35,761 bases of DNA from JAAYZH01 sp964479695 (GTDB taxonomy: Bacteria; Bacillota; Clostridia; Saccharofermentanales; Fastidiosipilaceae): NCBI GenBank assembly GCA_964479695.1, contig CAYZSO010000032.1, forward strand, positions 1 through 35,761, in the 5' to 3' direction. Positions 26,362 through 33,873 of this stretch are shown in pieces. The notes under the pieces are model-generated. The model worked only from the letters and a program-made list of their open reading frames with translations. It did no database searches and was not told the origin of the DNA. The number at the start of each line of letters is the position of its first letter. The stretch's first letter is position 1. The translations under genes and the position numbers were made by a program.

Positions 26362-27857
26362 AAGAACGCAGGAAATTCGTTTTCACAAGAGTTGCGATCT
26401 CCTTCCTGATCCTGATGGCGATCGGTATTGGGCTGGCCGTTTATCTGTCGCAGACAAAAACCCGAGCCGTGGTGACGCTGTCTGTGTTTAACTTGCGAGC
26501 TGAAGCGACAACGGATAGTGAACTGCTTGGCGAGACGACCAAGGGCGGCATCTATCGCGTGGTCAGTGAACTTCGCGGCGGACAGACAAATTATGGCCGC
26601 AATTGGTATGAAATTGAGACGCCGGAAGGGAGCCGGGCTTACTTGGTGAATTCCGAAAACAGCGAGCAACAACGCTTGACGAGGCAAGACTACGAGCGAG
26701 TCCAGGCGTTGCGTCTGGGGCTTTCGCAGAACTTGTCGCCCTTAGACCAAGGTTTCTCTGAGGTTTTGCAGCAGTTCCCGGAGTCCTACCGGGATGCCCT
26801 CATCAGTCTCCATTTGCTCTACCCGAAATGGCAGTTTGAGCCGGTGACGGTAGCGAATACGTGGGCAGAAGTCTTGGCGGCGGAACTTTCACCGGAAGAT
26901 AAGAATTTGGTTCAGTATGAAAATACGGAATTTTTTGCCCCCTACGCTTGGATGATCAAGAATCAGACGGTATACGACGGGACAAATTGGTTTCCGGCTA
27001 ACGAAGAGGCCGTGGCCTACTATCTGGATCCGCGAAATTTCCTCAATCCACAAGATGTTTTCCAGTTCTTGGATCTGCGAAATCAGAACCGCAGCGGCGA
27101 TGACAGCGGAGTCAGGCAGATCTTCAGCGGCAACGAAGCGCTCTTGACTCTGGTACCTGAAGTCATGGCTGCCGCCGAAGAAGTGGATATGCTGCCGGAG
27201 GCTTTGGCCAGCCGAATTTTTCAGGAAGTGAGTGTCGGCGATGGGATCAGTCTCCTGGCGCAAGGCCTTCTGGATCCGCTGAACCCGCCACTTGAGGAAG
27301 GGCAGCCGAGCCCGACCCTGCTGCCCCGCGAAACCCAGCTGCAACAGTTGGAAACGCTTGCCGCGAATGGGCAGATCACGGAGGACCAGCAGGTGATTCT
27401 GGATCGTCTGCGCACCGGCGGCGAGGGATACCCGGAAGCGACTGAGCGTTATTATAATCTCTATAACATTGGTGCTTACCCGGATCCTTCGCAGATTGCG
27501 GGCGCTTCTATGAACGGTGCCCGCTATGCCGCGGGTCTCTTCCATCAAGAAGACAGCGCTACCCGGGACCAATTAGGTCTGCCATGGACGTCGCAGGCGG
27601 CTGCGGTGCGGGGTGGTGCGGTCTTTATCGCGGAAGAGTATGTGGCCAAAGGCCAAAACACCGCCTACCTCCAAAAATTCGACCTAGTGACCGGAACCTA
27701 CAATCATCAGTATATGCAGGCTATTTTTTCCGCACAGAGTGAAGGGCGGCGATTCCATTCCGTTCTCTTACAGAGTGGTCGCATAAGCGACCCGCTGCTC
27801 TTCCGCATTCCTGTGTTTGAGGGAATGCCTGACACGTACGGACGCAGTGCAGAGTAG
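26358..27857 (+). CDS. Membrane-anchored glucosaminidase-domain protein with SH3 domain
   Basis: This 499-residue protein has an N-terminal membrane anchor (about 9-31, VAISFLILMAIGIGLAVYL), an SH3-like domain (about 38-98, TLSVFNLRAEATTDSELLG) and a C-terminal LytB/GH73-type N-acetylglucosaminidase region. The last includes FPESYRDALISLHLLYPKWQFEP (about 140-162), LASRIFQE with the probable catalytic Glu290, YYNLYNIGAYP (about 365-375) and AVRGGAVFIAEEYVAKGQNT. It would cleave the glycan strands of peptidoglycan outside the membrane. TTG 26358 overlaps the upstream stop and follows GAAGGGA, suggesting coupling with the nucleotidase gene. Confidence 0.87.
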   Translation: MKERRKFVFTRVAISFLILMAIGIGLAVYLSQTKTRAVVTLSVFNLRAEATTDSELLGETTKGGIYRVVSELRGGQTNYGRNWYEIETPEGSRAYLVNSENSEQQRLTRQDYERVQALRLGLSQNLSPLDQGFSEVLQQFPESYRDALISLHLLYPKWQFEPVTVANTWAEVLAAELSPEDKNLVQYENTEFFAPYAWMIKNQTVYDGTNWFPANEEAVAYYLDPRNFLNPQDVFQFLDLRNQNRSGDDSGVRQIFSGNEALLTLVPEVMAAAEEVDMLPEALASRIFQEVSVGDGISLLAQGLLDPLNPPLEEGQPSPTLLPRETQLQQLETLAANGQITEDQQVILDRLRTGGEGYPEATERYYNLYNIGAYPDPSQIAGASMNGARYAAGLFHQEDSATRDQLGLPWTSQAAAVRGGAVFIAEEYVAKGQNTAYLQKFDLVTGTYNHQYMQAIFSAQSEGRRFHSVLLQSGRISDPLLFRIPVFEGMPDTYGRSAE

Positions 27858-27960
27858 CGGACGTCAGCACCGCTAAGCGTAGCGCGGCGCAGCGGAGCGC
27901 TGCACAGCGCTACGCAACTTAGCGCAGAGTAGAAACAGAGTAGAGGAGCAGGGAAAACGT

Positions 27961-28833
27961 ATGGATCAACATTTGGACAACAGACACCAGAGCGAGATGG
28001 ACGGAACAGGGATGTATCCTTTAATCGAGCCAATCTCCCTGAAAACGTATTTTCTGACCACGCTCCTGCCGGCTGCCGTGATTCAGGCCTTGTCCTTTCT
28101 GCTTCTGGAAGCCTTTCTGAAAAACCGCGGCCTCTCCGACTTGCAGATGGTTCTCGGAGCCGGTTTGCCAAGTCTCCTGCTGGCCACACTTTATGTCATC
28201 CTGACGAGGCGAGACGACATCAAGAAATTGGGAACCGCCTTTTTTACGCGCTATGAGCTCGGCAGACGCATGGTTATCGGCATTGTGATTTCTTGGGGGG
28301 CATCCTTTGCTTTTGTTTACTTCGCGTACTATCGTTGGCAACTTGCCGGACTCACAACCGTGATGTTGCTTCTGGTGGCTGCTCTCGTCGTTGGCAACCT
28401 GATCATTGCCTGGATCAGCTATGAACTTGCAAGTTATATCTTGTTTGGCGTTTTGACCTGGCTGGTCAGTGTGATCAGTTTCAGCTTGACCGATCGCTTG
28501 GTGCTGGCTAGCCCCATCGGCCCTTGGACCTGGTCTTGGCTGATCTCGAAGACCGTTTCATTTATTCTGGCGGTACTCTTTGCCTTTGTGACGAATCGGA
28601 TGCTTGTTTTTACAGTCAAAGGCGAATTCTGGCGCGATCTGGTAAGCTTTTTCTCCGGCCGTATCTTGACCACGCTCGTCTTCGAGTATGGCACGTTGTT
28701 TGTTATGGTAAACTTACTCTCGCTTGATCGGGAACTTGCGAACTTTGTCGGCTCATTCTTAGTGACAATTGCGAATTATTTCGTTTCGAAATACCTGATC
28801 TTCACGGATAAACAAGCTGGAGACACCAAGTAA
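27961..28833 (+). CDS. Multi-pass membrane protein with C-terminal GtrA-like domain
   Basis: This is a 290-residue protein with about eight hydrophobic segments. The second half (about 155-285: FGVLTWLVSVISFSL, SWLISKTVSFILAVLFAFVTNR, FVGSFLVTIANYFVSKYLIF) matches GtrA/PF04138, a four-helix family tied to lipid-linked sugar movement and cell-surface polysaccharide synthesis. The first half (four segments) is not recognised, so this may be a fusion. AGAGGAG lies 14-15 nt upstream of the ATG. Its TAA stop is immediately followed by the folC ATG with no spacer, so the two genes are cotranscribed, though a functional link is not obvious. The 103-bp spacer before it is a GCGCAGCGG-type repeat-rich stretch. 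Confidence 0.8.
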   Translation: MDQHLDNRHQSEMDGTGMYPLIEPISLKTYFLTTLLPAAVIQALSFLLLEAFLKNRGLSDLQMVLGAGLPSLLLATLYVILTRRDDIKKLGTAFFTRYELGRRMVIGIVISWGASFAFVYFAYYRWQLAGLTTVMLLLVAALVVGNLIIAWISYELASYILFGVLTWLVSVISFSLTDRLVLASPIGPWTWSWLISKTVSFILAVLFAFVTNRMLVFTVKGEFWRDLVSFFSGRILTTLVFEYGTLFVMVNLLSLDRELANFVGSFLVTIANYFVSKYLIFTDKQAGDTK

Positions 28834-30225
28834 ATGAATTATGCGGAAGCAATGATCTACCTCGAAGGCACTGACCGTTTCGGCTCGCGATTGGGCTTGG
28901 AACGGATGCAGCAGCTTTTGACTTATCTCGGGTTACCCGAACAGAAAATTCCGACCATCCACATCGCCGGAACCAATGGCAAGGGCTCAACGGCAGCCTA
29001 CAGTGCGTACATGTTGGCGGCGGCAGGGAAGAGGGTCGGCCTTTACTGCTCGCCTTATGTCTATAATTTCGGCGAGCGTATTCGGGTCTTGGACGGCCGC
29101 GATCCGGAAGCCCCTTGGGCAGAGAATCCTCTGGCTGGCCAGATCAGTCCTGATTGTATTGCAGACACGTTGACGACCCTCCGCGAGGTGATCGAAGCCC
29201 ATGGCCTCACAGGGCAAGCCCATCCGACCCACTTCGAAATGCTCACCTTGATGGCTTTCCTTCATTTTCGGAATAGCGACTGCGATGTGCTGGTCCTGGA
29301 GACCGGTCTCGGCGGCCGCCTGGATTCCACGAACGTCATTCCGCCGCCGGACGTCGCGGTCATCACGGCGATCGGGTTAGATCATCAGGCGAGGCTCGGG
29401 AATACTTTGGTCGAAATCGCCGGTGAGAAGGCCGGTATTCTCAAACAAGGTACGAAGACCCTCTGCCTCTACGACCAGGCCGCGGCAATTCGCGATCCGG
29501 AGGAGAGTCGGGCGGTTACGGATTTGTTTTTTTCGCGGGCCAAAGCCCTCAGCATCCACTTCAATCCCCTCAGGCACAGTGATATTGAAGTTCTGGAGCG
29601 TTCCTTGAACGGACAGACCTTTCGTTTCCGCCCCGAAGGCGAAACCCGCTTCCACACAACGATGCTACCGGCCTTTGAGCCGGATAATGCGGCTTTGGCC
29701 ATATTAGCGGTCAGAGCCTTACTCCCTGAAATCGCCCAAGCGGACATGGCTAGAGGGATCGAAGCCTGCTATTGGCCGGCCAGACTTGAGAAGTTAGGGG
29801 ACAAACCCATCAGTCTACTTGACGGGAGCCACAACCCGCAGGGCGCTGAAGCGTTGCGAGGCAGCCTGAACTTGCTCTTCGAGCCTGAGGTTCCCGAAAT
29901 CCACGTATGCTCTATAATGAAAGACAAAGACCGCCCGCAAATGTTCCGCAATGTCCTTGCCGGAAACCGGGTGAGGGTTCTCTATGTCACCGCACCCGAA
30001 GGTGTTCCCCGGGCGGAATCACCGCAGATGTTGGCTGCGGTCGCAACGGAAATCGTCCGTGAACTGGGCGTTTCAACCGAAGTGAGGCAAGCTCTTTCCG
30101 TCGACCAGGCGGTTTCCGAAGCCTTGAGCCTCTGCGATCAATTAGGGGCTGTGCTGGTAGGCTGGGGTACCTTCTACCAAGCTAACGAATTCCGCGATGC
30201 AATGGGGAAGAGGGGAAGACTATGA
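28834..30225 (+). CDS. folC: Bifunctional folylpolyglutamate synthase / dihydrofolate synthase
   Basis: This 463-residue Mur-ligase-like enzyme adds glutamate to dihydropteroate or tetrahydrofolate in the cytosol. The ATP-binding loop IAGTNGKGSTAAYSAYML is at about residues 46-63. Also seen are HFEMLTLMAFLHF, LETGLGGRLDSTN, GLDHQARLGNT and, in the C-terminal domain, WPARLEKL..LLDGSHNPQGAEAL. Length is normal. The ATG abuts the upstream stop and GGAG lies 11 nt before it. The stop overlaps the ATG of a 12-codon mini-frame (30222-30260). Confidence 0.96.
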   Translation: MNYAEAMIYLEGTDRFGSRLGLERMQQLLTYLGLPEQKIPTIHIAGTNGKGSTAAYSAYMLAAAGKRVGLYCSPYVYNFGERIRVLDGRDPEAPWAENPLAGQISPDCIADTLTTLREVIEAHGLTGQAHPTHFEMLTLMAFLHFRNSDCDVLVLETGLGGRLDSTNVIPPPDVAVITAIGLDHQARLGNTLVEIAGEKAGILKQGTKTLCLYDQAAAIRDPEESRAVTDLFFSRAKALSIHFNPLRHSDIEVLERSLNGQTFRFRPEGETRFHTTMLPAFEPDNAALAILAVRALLPEIAQADMARGIEACYWPARLEKLGDKPISLLDGSHNPQGAEALRGSLNLLFEPEVPEIHVCSIMKDKDRPQMFRNVLAGNRVRVLYVTAPEGVPRAESPQMLAAVATEIVRELGVSTEVRQALSVDQAVSEALSLCDQLGAVLVGWGTFYQANEFRDAMGKRGRL

Positions 30226-30260
30226 ATGATGGGCAGTTTCCACACAAGGGGAAGCTTTAA
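30222..30260 (+). other. 12-codon mini-ORF with its own ribosome binding site between folC and thrC
   Basis: ATG at 30222 overlaps the folC stop and is preceded by GAAGAGGGGAAGACT. The frame encodes MNDGQFPHKGKL and stops at 30260. The same initiation segment recurs at thrC (GAAGAGGGGAAAGCT then ATGAAT), 63 bp later, so it looks like a local duplication of the translation start. There are no runs of Thr or other regulatory codons, so a classical attenuator is unlikely. Confidence 0.4.
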
Positions 30261-30284
30261 ACGATAGGAGAAGAGGGGAAAGCT

Positions 30285-31958
30285 ATGAATTATATCAGCA
30301 CAAGAGGATATGAAACAAGTTTTACGGCATCTGAAGCCATCCTGCAGGGGCTGGCGCCGGACGGAGGGCTTTTCGTTCCGGAAACAATCCCTGTCTTGAG
30401 TGAACGGGATTGGCAGAGACTCGTCTCGATGACCTACCAGCAACGGGCGGTGGCCATCTTGTCGCTTTACCTTGATTTTTCCGAGTCCGACTTGGCAGAA
30501 GCCGTGGCGGAGGCGTACAGCGAGACGAAGTTCGGCGATTCCCCGGCACCTGTCACGCAACTCAACAAGTATTCCGATCGTAATTGGATGCTCGAACTCT
30601 GGCATGGTCCAACCTCGGCATTCAAAGATTTGGCTCTGCAGCTCCTGCCGCATTTGATGCGACTTGCCGCTCAAAAAACCGGCTCTGATGCAAAATACTG
30701 CATCCTAACCGCCACATCCGGGGACACAGGCAAAGCCGCTCTGGAGGGCTTCCGCGATGTGCCCGGTACAGAGGTTGTTGTCTTCTATCCGACAGACGGA
30801 GTCAGCAACATGCAGAAACTCCAGATGCAGACGCAGCGCGGCGCTAATTGTCACGTCTACGCGGTTCGAGGTAGTTTCGACGACGCGCAAACCGAAGTGA
30901 AGCACATTTTCGGGGATCCGAACTTCACGGATCAACTCCGTGAGCAAAATATTGTTCTCAGTTCAGCCAACTCAATCAATTGGGGCCGCCTAGTCCCCCA
31001 AATTGTCTACTATTGTTCGCTCTACTGCGATTTTTTGGCCAAAGACAAGCTCGCCCCCAATGAGCGATTTGACATCGTTGTTCCCAGCGGCAATTTCGGC
31101 AACATCTTAGCCGCCTGGTACGCCGGTCAGATGGGCGTTCCGATTGATACGCTGTTTTGCGCTTCCAACAAAAATCACGTGCTCACTGATTTCCTCCGCG
31201 ACGGTACATACAACCGTAAGCGAGCATTTTATAAAACAAACACCCCATCAATGGATATCTTGGTCTCCAGTAACCTGGAGCGTCTGCTCTTTGAGCTGAC
31301 AAATCACGATGCCCGAAAAGTAGCCAAATGGCAAGAAGAATTGCGCGCCGACGGCAGGTTCCAAGTCGACCGCCAAACGCTCCATGCCATCCAGCGCGCA
31401 TTCAAAGCCGGATATGCTGACGAAAACGTCGTCATACGCACAATCCGTGATGTTTACCACGAGTACGACCACGTGATCGACACGCACACGGCCGTCGGTT
31501 TCGCTGTCCATGCCAAAGCCGTCAACAACATAAAACCCCAAGATCTTCGCAAAACCGTTTTCGTAGCTACAGCCAGCCCTTTCAAATTCCCGCACGCTGT
31601 GGCCGAGGGGATCTTCGGCCGCCGCCAATCTGCCCATGCCGATGACCGCGAACTCCTGGATGCAATTTCCCAAGAATCGGGACTGCCCATTCCACAAGGA
31701 CTGGCGGAGGTCTTCGACTTGCCGATTCTGCAAAATGAAGTAATCAATCCCGGCGAACTCGAGCAGGCCGTGGAGCGCTCCCTCGGTTTGCTTGGTGGTG
31801 ATATCAGTGATGTTCGTGTCGATGATGGAGTCAATTTAAGCGTCGGCGAAGTCGGCATAGATGAAATTGGTGTTGACGAAGTCGGTGTGTACGAAGTCGA
31901 TGATGCTGTTGGCGAGGTCGCTGATGGCGTCATGCGAGTTGGCGAGGCTGAAGAATAG
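30285..31958 (+). CDS. thrC: Threonine synthase with repeat-containing C-terminal tail
   Basis: This 557-residue PLP enzyme converts O-phosphohomoserine to threonine. The N-terminus YISTRGYETSFTASEAILQGLAPDGGLFVP is diagnostic. Lys114 in HGPTSAFKDLAL is the PLP lysine, and LTATSGDTGKAAL and VPSGNFGNILAAWYAGQMG follow. Typical length is about 495. The last ~50 residues are an acidic Val/Gly/Asp/Glu repeat (for example DEIGVDEVGVYEVDD) with no catalytic counterpart. GAGGGGAAAGCT precedes the ATG. No homoserine kinase or dehydrogenase gene is in view; cotranscription with folC is possible. Confidence 0.96.
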   Translation: MNYISTRGYETSFTASEAILQGLAPDGGLFVPETIPVLSERDWQRLVSMTYQQRAVAILSLYLDFSESDLAEAVAEAYSETKFGDSPAPVTQLNKYSDRNWMLELWHGPTSAFKDLALQLLPHLMRLAAQKTGSDAKYCILTATSGDTGKAALEGFRDVPGTEVVVFYPTDGVSNMQKLQMQTQRGANCHVYAVRGSFDDAQTEVKHIFGDPNFTDQLREQNIVLSSANSINWGRLVPQIVYYCSLYCDFLAKDKLAPNERFDIVVPSGNFGNILAAWYAGQMGVPIDTLFCASNKNHVLTDFLRDGTYNRKRAFYKTNTPSMDILVSSNLERLLFELTNHDARKVAKWQEELRADGRFQVDRQTLHAIQRAFKAGYADENVVIRTIRDVYHEYDHVIDTHTAVGFAVHAKAVNNIKPQDLRKTVFVATASPFKFPHAVAEGIFGRRQSAHADDRELLDAISQESGLPIPQGLAEVFDLPILQNEVINPGELEQAVERSLGLLGGDISDVRVDDGVNLSVGEVGIDEIGVDEVGVYEVDDAVGEVADGVMRVGEAEE

Positions 31959-32051
31959 ATTGCTTATTGCTACCTAATCAAACGGCAATTGCGATCCTAT
32001 CAGGCAGTAATAACGACCTAATCAGGAGGCAATTACGATCTTAAAAAAATA

Positions 32052-32199
32052 TTCACACCTATGTGTCAATTCTCTCATATCTTAGTGGTCTAATAAGAGG
32101 TGACAGGTAGATCGATTGCAGTAACTACCTGTTAGATTGAGACCCTCTTCATTCTTCCGAAAGCCTGGACCCCCCTCAACCCAGGCTTTCACTCTTTTT
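32052..32199 (+). promoter_or_regulatory. Structured leader with attenuator-like terminator before a membrane-protein gene
   Basis: A possible promoter is TTCACA (32052-32057), 17 bp, then TCATAT (32075-32080). Downstream, AAGAGG (32095-32100) pairs with CCTCTT (32144-32149), enclosing ACAGGTAG (32103-32110) paired with CTACCTGT (32125-32132). This is followed by the 9-bp terminator stem at 32160-32189 and TTTTT to 32199. The next start codon is only 22 bp beyond, leaving no room for a separate promoter. That fits a riboswitch-like or attenuated leader. It does not match a riboswitch class I know. Confidence 0.45.
32160..32199 (+). terminator. Rho-independent terminator in the leader of 32221
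   Basis: AAAGCCTGG pairs perfectly with CCAGGCTTT (12-nt C-rich loop), and TTTTT follows after five bases. It could end the thrC transcript or act as an attenuator for the next gene. Confidence 0.8.
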
Positions 32200-32220
32200 A
32201 CGAGGAGGTCGCCTTAACCG

Positions 32221-32703
32221 ATGAAAATAGAACAATTTCCCCGACAAAAATCAAGCCTCGGCTATCTAGCAGCGAAATACCCTACCATCATCATGTATGC
32301 CATTACAGCGATTCTTCTGTTCATACCCTATGTGTCCTACTTGGCATGGCTCGTGCCTTTTGTCTTTTTCTTCCGCGAGAAGGACTCAAAGTACCTGCGA
32401 CTCCATGCGGCTCAGGGGGGCTTCTTGGTCCTCATTTTTGCAGTCTTGTCGCTACTTCTGACAGTCATTGGCGATTTCGTAAGTTTCTTCGCCGTACGCA
32501 GCTTGAGCGATGCCGCCATAATCCAGGCAGCCCTCGTCAATGAGACCTTGGCGAAAATCACCGATACCCTCCACATCGTCTCTCTGCTTGTTTTGATACT
32601 TGAGGCAATTTTTGCATACAGCTATCGCCTCCTCTATTTGCCCCTCCTGGGCAAACTGGCCACTCGCCTGCACGACCGCACAGATCCCGGCCCGCTGCGT
32701 TAG
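32221..32703 (+). CDS. Small multi-pass membrane protein, DUF4870-like
   Basis: This 160-residue protein has about four hydrophobic segments: TIIMYAITAILLFIPYVSYL, LAWLVPFVFFF, GFLVLIFAVLSLLLTVIGDF and LHIVSLLVLILEAIFAYSY. The motif REKDSKYLRLHAAQGGFLVL between segments two and three resembles the DUF4870/Tic20-like family (S..vr.HA.Q). Function is unknown. GAGGAGGT lies 11 nt before the ATG. An attenuator-like terminator lies just upstream, implying regulated expression. The last codons and the following 30 bp are duplicated downstream. Confidence 0.65.
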   Translation: MKIEQFPRQKSSLGYLAAKYPTIIMYAITAILLFIPYVSYLAWLVPFVFFFREKDSKYLRLHAAQGGFLVLIFAVLSLLLTVIGDFVSFFAVRSLSDAAIIQAALVNETLAKITDTLHIVSLLVLILEAIFAYSYRLLYLPLLGKLATRLHDRTDPGPLR

Positions 32704-32956
32704 CAAGTTACCGCACAGATCCCGGCCCGCTGCGTTAGCAAGTTGAAGAAACGAAGTTAAGTGATATGAAGTGATGTGAAGTGGTGTGGTGTGGTGTGGC
32801 GAGTTGTAATACGGGCTAGATGTAATGTGGGCCAGGAGTGATGCGATGCGGGCGAGATGTGATGTGTTATATTGCACGCTGGTGTCCTTTATGTGCCTTG
32901 TGAGCGCGTTTCCTTCCTTTTCTTTCTGAAATCAAGTAAAATAGTCAAGCATTTAT
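32704..32956. other. Repeat-bearing spacer before tRNA-Arg
   Basis: A direct duplication of about 31 bp (ACAGATCCCGGCCCGCTGCG then TTAGCAAGTT) occupies 32682-32712 and 32713-32743, copying the end of the preceding gene including its stop codon. A GTGATGTGAAGTGGTGTGG-type run follows (32760-32800). A weak -10 (TAAAAT, 32937-32942) precedes the tRNA by 14 bp. No gene is seen. Confidence 0.65.
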
Positions 32957-33033
32957 GTACCCATAGCTCAGCTGGATAGAGCGACCGCCTCCTAAGCGGT
33001 AGGCCGAAGGTTCAAATCCTTTTGGGTACACCA
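32957..33033 (+). tRNA. tRNA-Arg (anticodon CCT)
   Basis: A 77-nt cloverleaf: acceptor GTACCCA/TGGGTAC, D arm GCTC/GAGC, anticodon arm ACCGC-CTCCTAA-GCGGT with anticodon CCT (reads AGG), T arm with TTCAAAT loop, discriminator A and encoded CCA. A terminator follows 4 nt later. Confidence 0.97.
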
Positions 33034-33037
33034 TAAC

Positions 33038-33073
33038 AAAGCCCCGTATTCCAATGGTTTACGGGGCTTTTAT
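33038..33073 (+). terminator. Rho-independent terminator of tRNA-Arg
   Basis: AAAGCCCCGTA pairs (one mismatch near the loop) with TTACGGGGCTTT and runs into TTAT. It directly follows the tRNA. Confidence 0.92.
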
Positions 33074-33527
33074 TTGCGTAATAACATTTGCTATTTATTT
33101 TTTGGGCGCTTATTTGGGCGAGATTTGGGGTGAGAATTTCAGAAGCTCTTTACCATTAAACTCACTACATATGTTTAAAATAAACTTATGTAGTGGATTA
33201 GAAGCAGTATGCCACCAAAATCCCTTCCGTCATTGACAAACTTAAGGTAAGCGCGAACCAGCGTAAACCAGCTCGAACAGGCCCAAACCGGCCCGAACAG
33301 GCCCGAACCAGCACGAACAAGTCTGGACCAAAAAGCATTTTCTCTAAGAATTTGGTAAACTAGCAGGTAGCCCTGTAAAGAATTGCAAAAAATGCACGGG
33401 ATGTGCAAAAATGGCTGATATCTGAAGGTTTGATCCCAAGAAACATAGACCGAGAAATAAAGGCCAAGAAATGGAGACCCGAATGTTTTTCAGGGCTTTA
33501 CGATTATCAACAATAGCGGGAGAACGT
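33072..33527. other. Spacer with third AT palindrome and C-rich short repeats
   Basis: It contains the 30-bp-type palindrome (33165-33193) and a run of degenerate 10-bp units of the type CGAACCRGCC / CGAACAGGCC (about 33251-33320). Possible starts of the split carboxypeptidase homologue lie at 33471 and 33483. No other gene is supported. Confidence 0.6.
33165..33193. repeat. AT-rich palindrome, copy 3
   Basis: Arms CTACATATGTTTA and TAAACTTATGTAG, 29 bp, have the same CTCACTAC flank as copy 2. The rest of the large dispersed element is not recognisable here. Confidence 0.9.
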
Positions 33528-33773
33528 ATGCTAAGGCAGCTAAGAAATTGGAATCATAACTTATTTGCGGCTCGTCTTGTCTGTTTCGTGTTTACCCTAA
33601 GTATAATCATGAGCCTTATCCCTGCCACCCGACTGGAAGCGGCGGACTCCCAACAACTCCAACTCCAGCCACAAACACAACGCCAACAACTCCAACAACG
33701 CCTACCGCAGTCCGGACCCCAGCCACAAACACAACGCCAACAACTCCAACAACGCCTACCGCAGTCCGGACCC
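33528..33773 (+). CDS. N-terminal part of a D,D-carboxypeptidase homologue (gene continues across the N gap)
   Basis: A signal peptide (NLFAARLVCFVFTLSIIMSLI, probable cleavage after ATRLEAA) is followed by a Gln-rich repeat: two 54-bp units encoding PQTQRQQLQQRLPQSGP run into the N stretch. Start 33528 has GGGAG 5-6 nt upstream; alternatives are 33483 (GGAG before it) and 33471. The repeat theme resumes after the gap in another frame, so this is almost certainly the first part of the gene at 33874-35601, with the gap length unknown. Confidence 0.75.
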
Positions 33774-33873
33774 NNNNNNNNNNNNNNNNNNNNNNNNNNN
33801 NNNNNNNNNNNNNNNNNNNNNNNNNNNNNNNNNNNNNNNNNNNNNNNNNNNNNNNNNNNNNNNNNNNNNNNNN
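33774..33873. other. Assembly gap (100 N)
   Basis: Exactly 100 N is a conventional placeholder for unknown length. It falls inside tandem Pro/Gln-coding repeats, which short reads would fail to span. Confidence 0.99.

Noticed and set aside
30226..30284. Threonine attenuator before thrC
   Set aside because: The mini-frame has no Thr or Ile codon run, and no terminator hairpin follows it.
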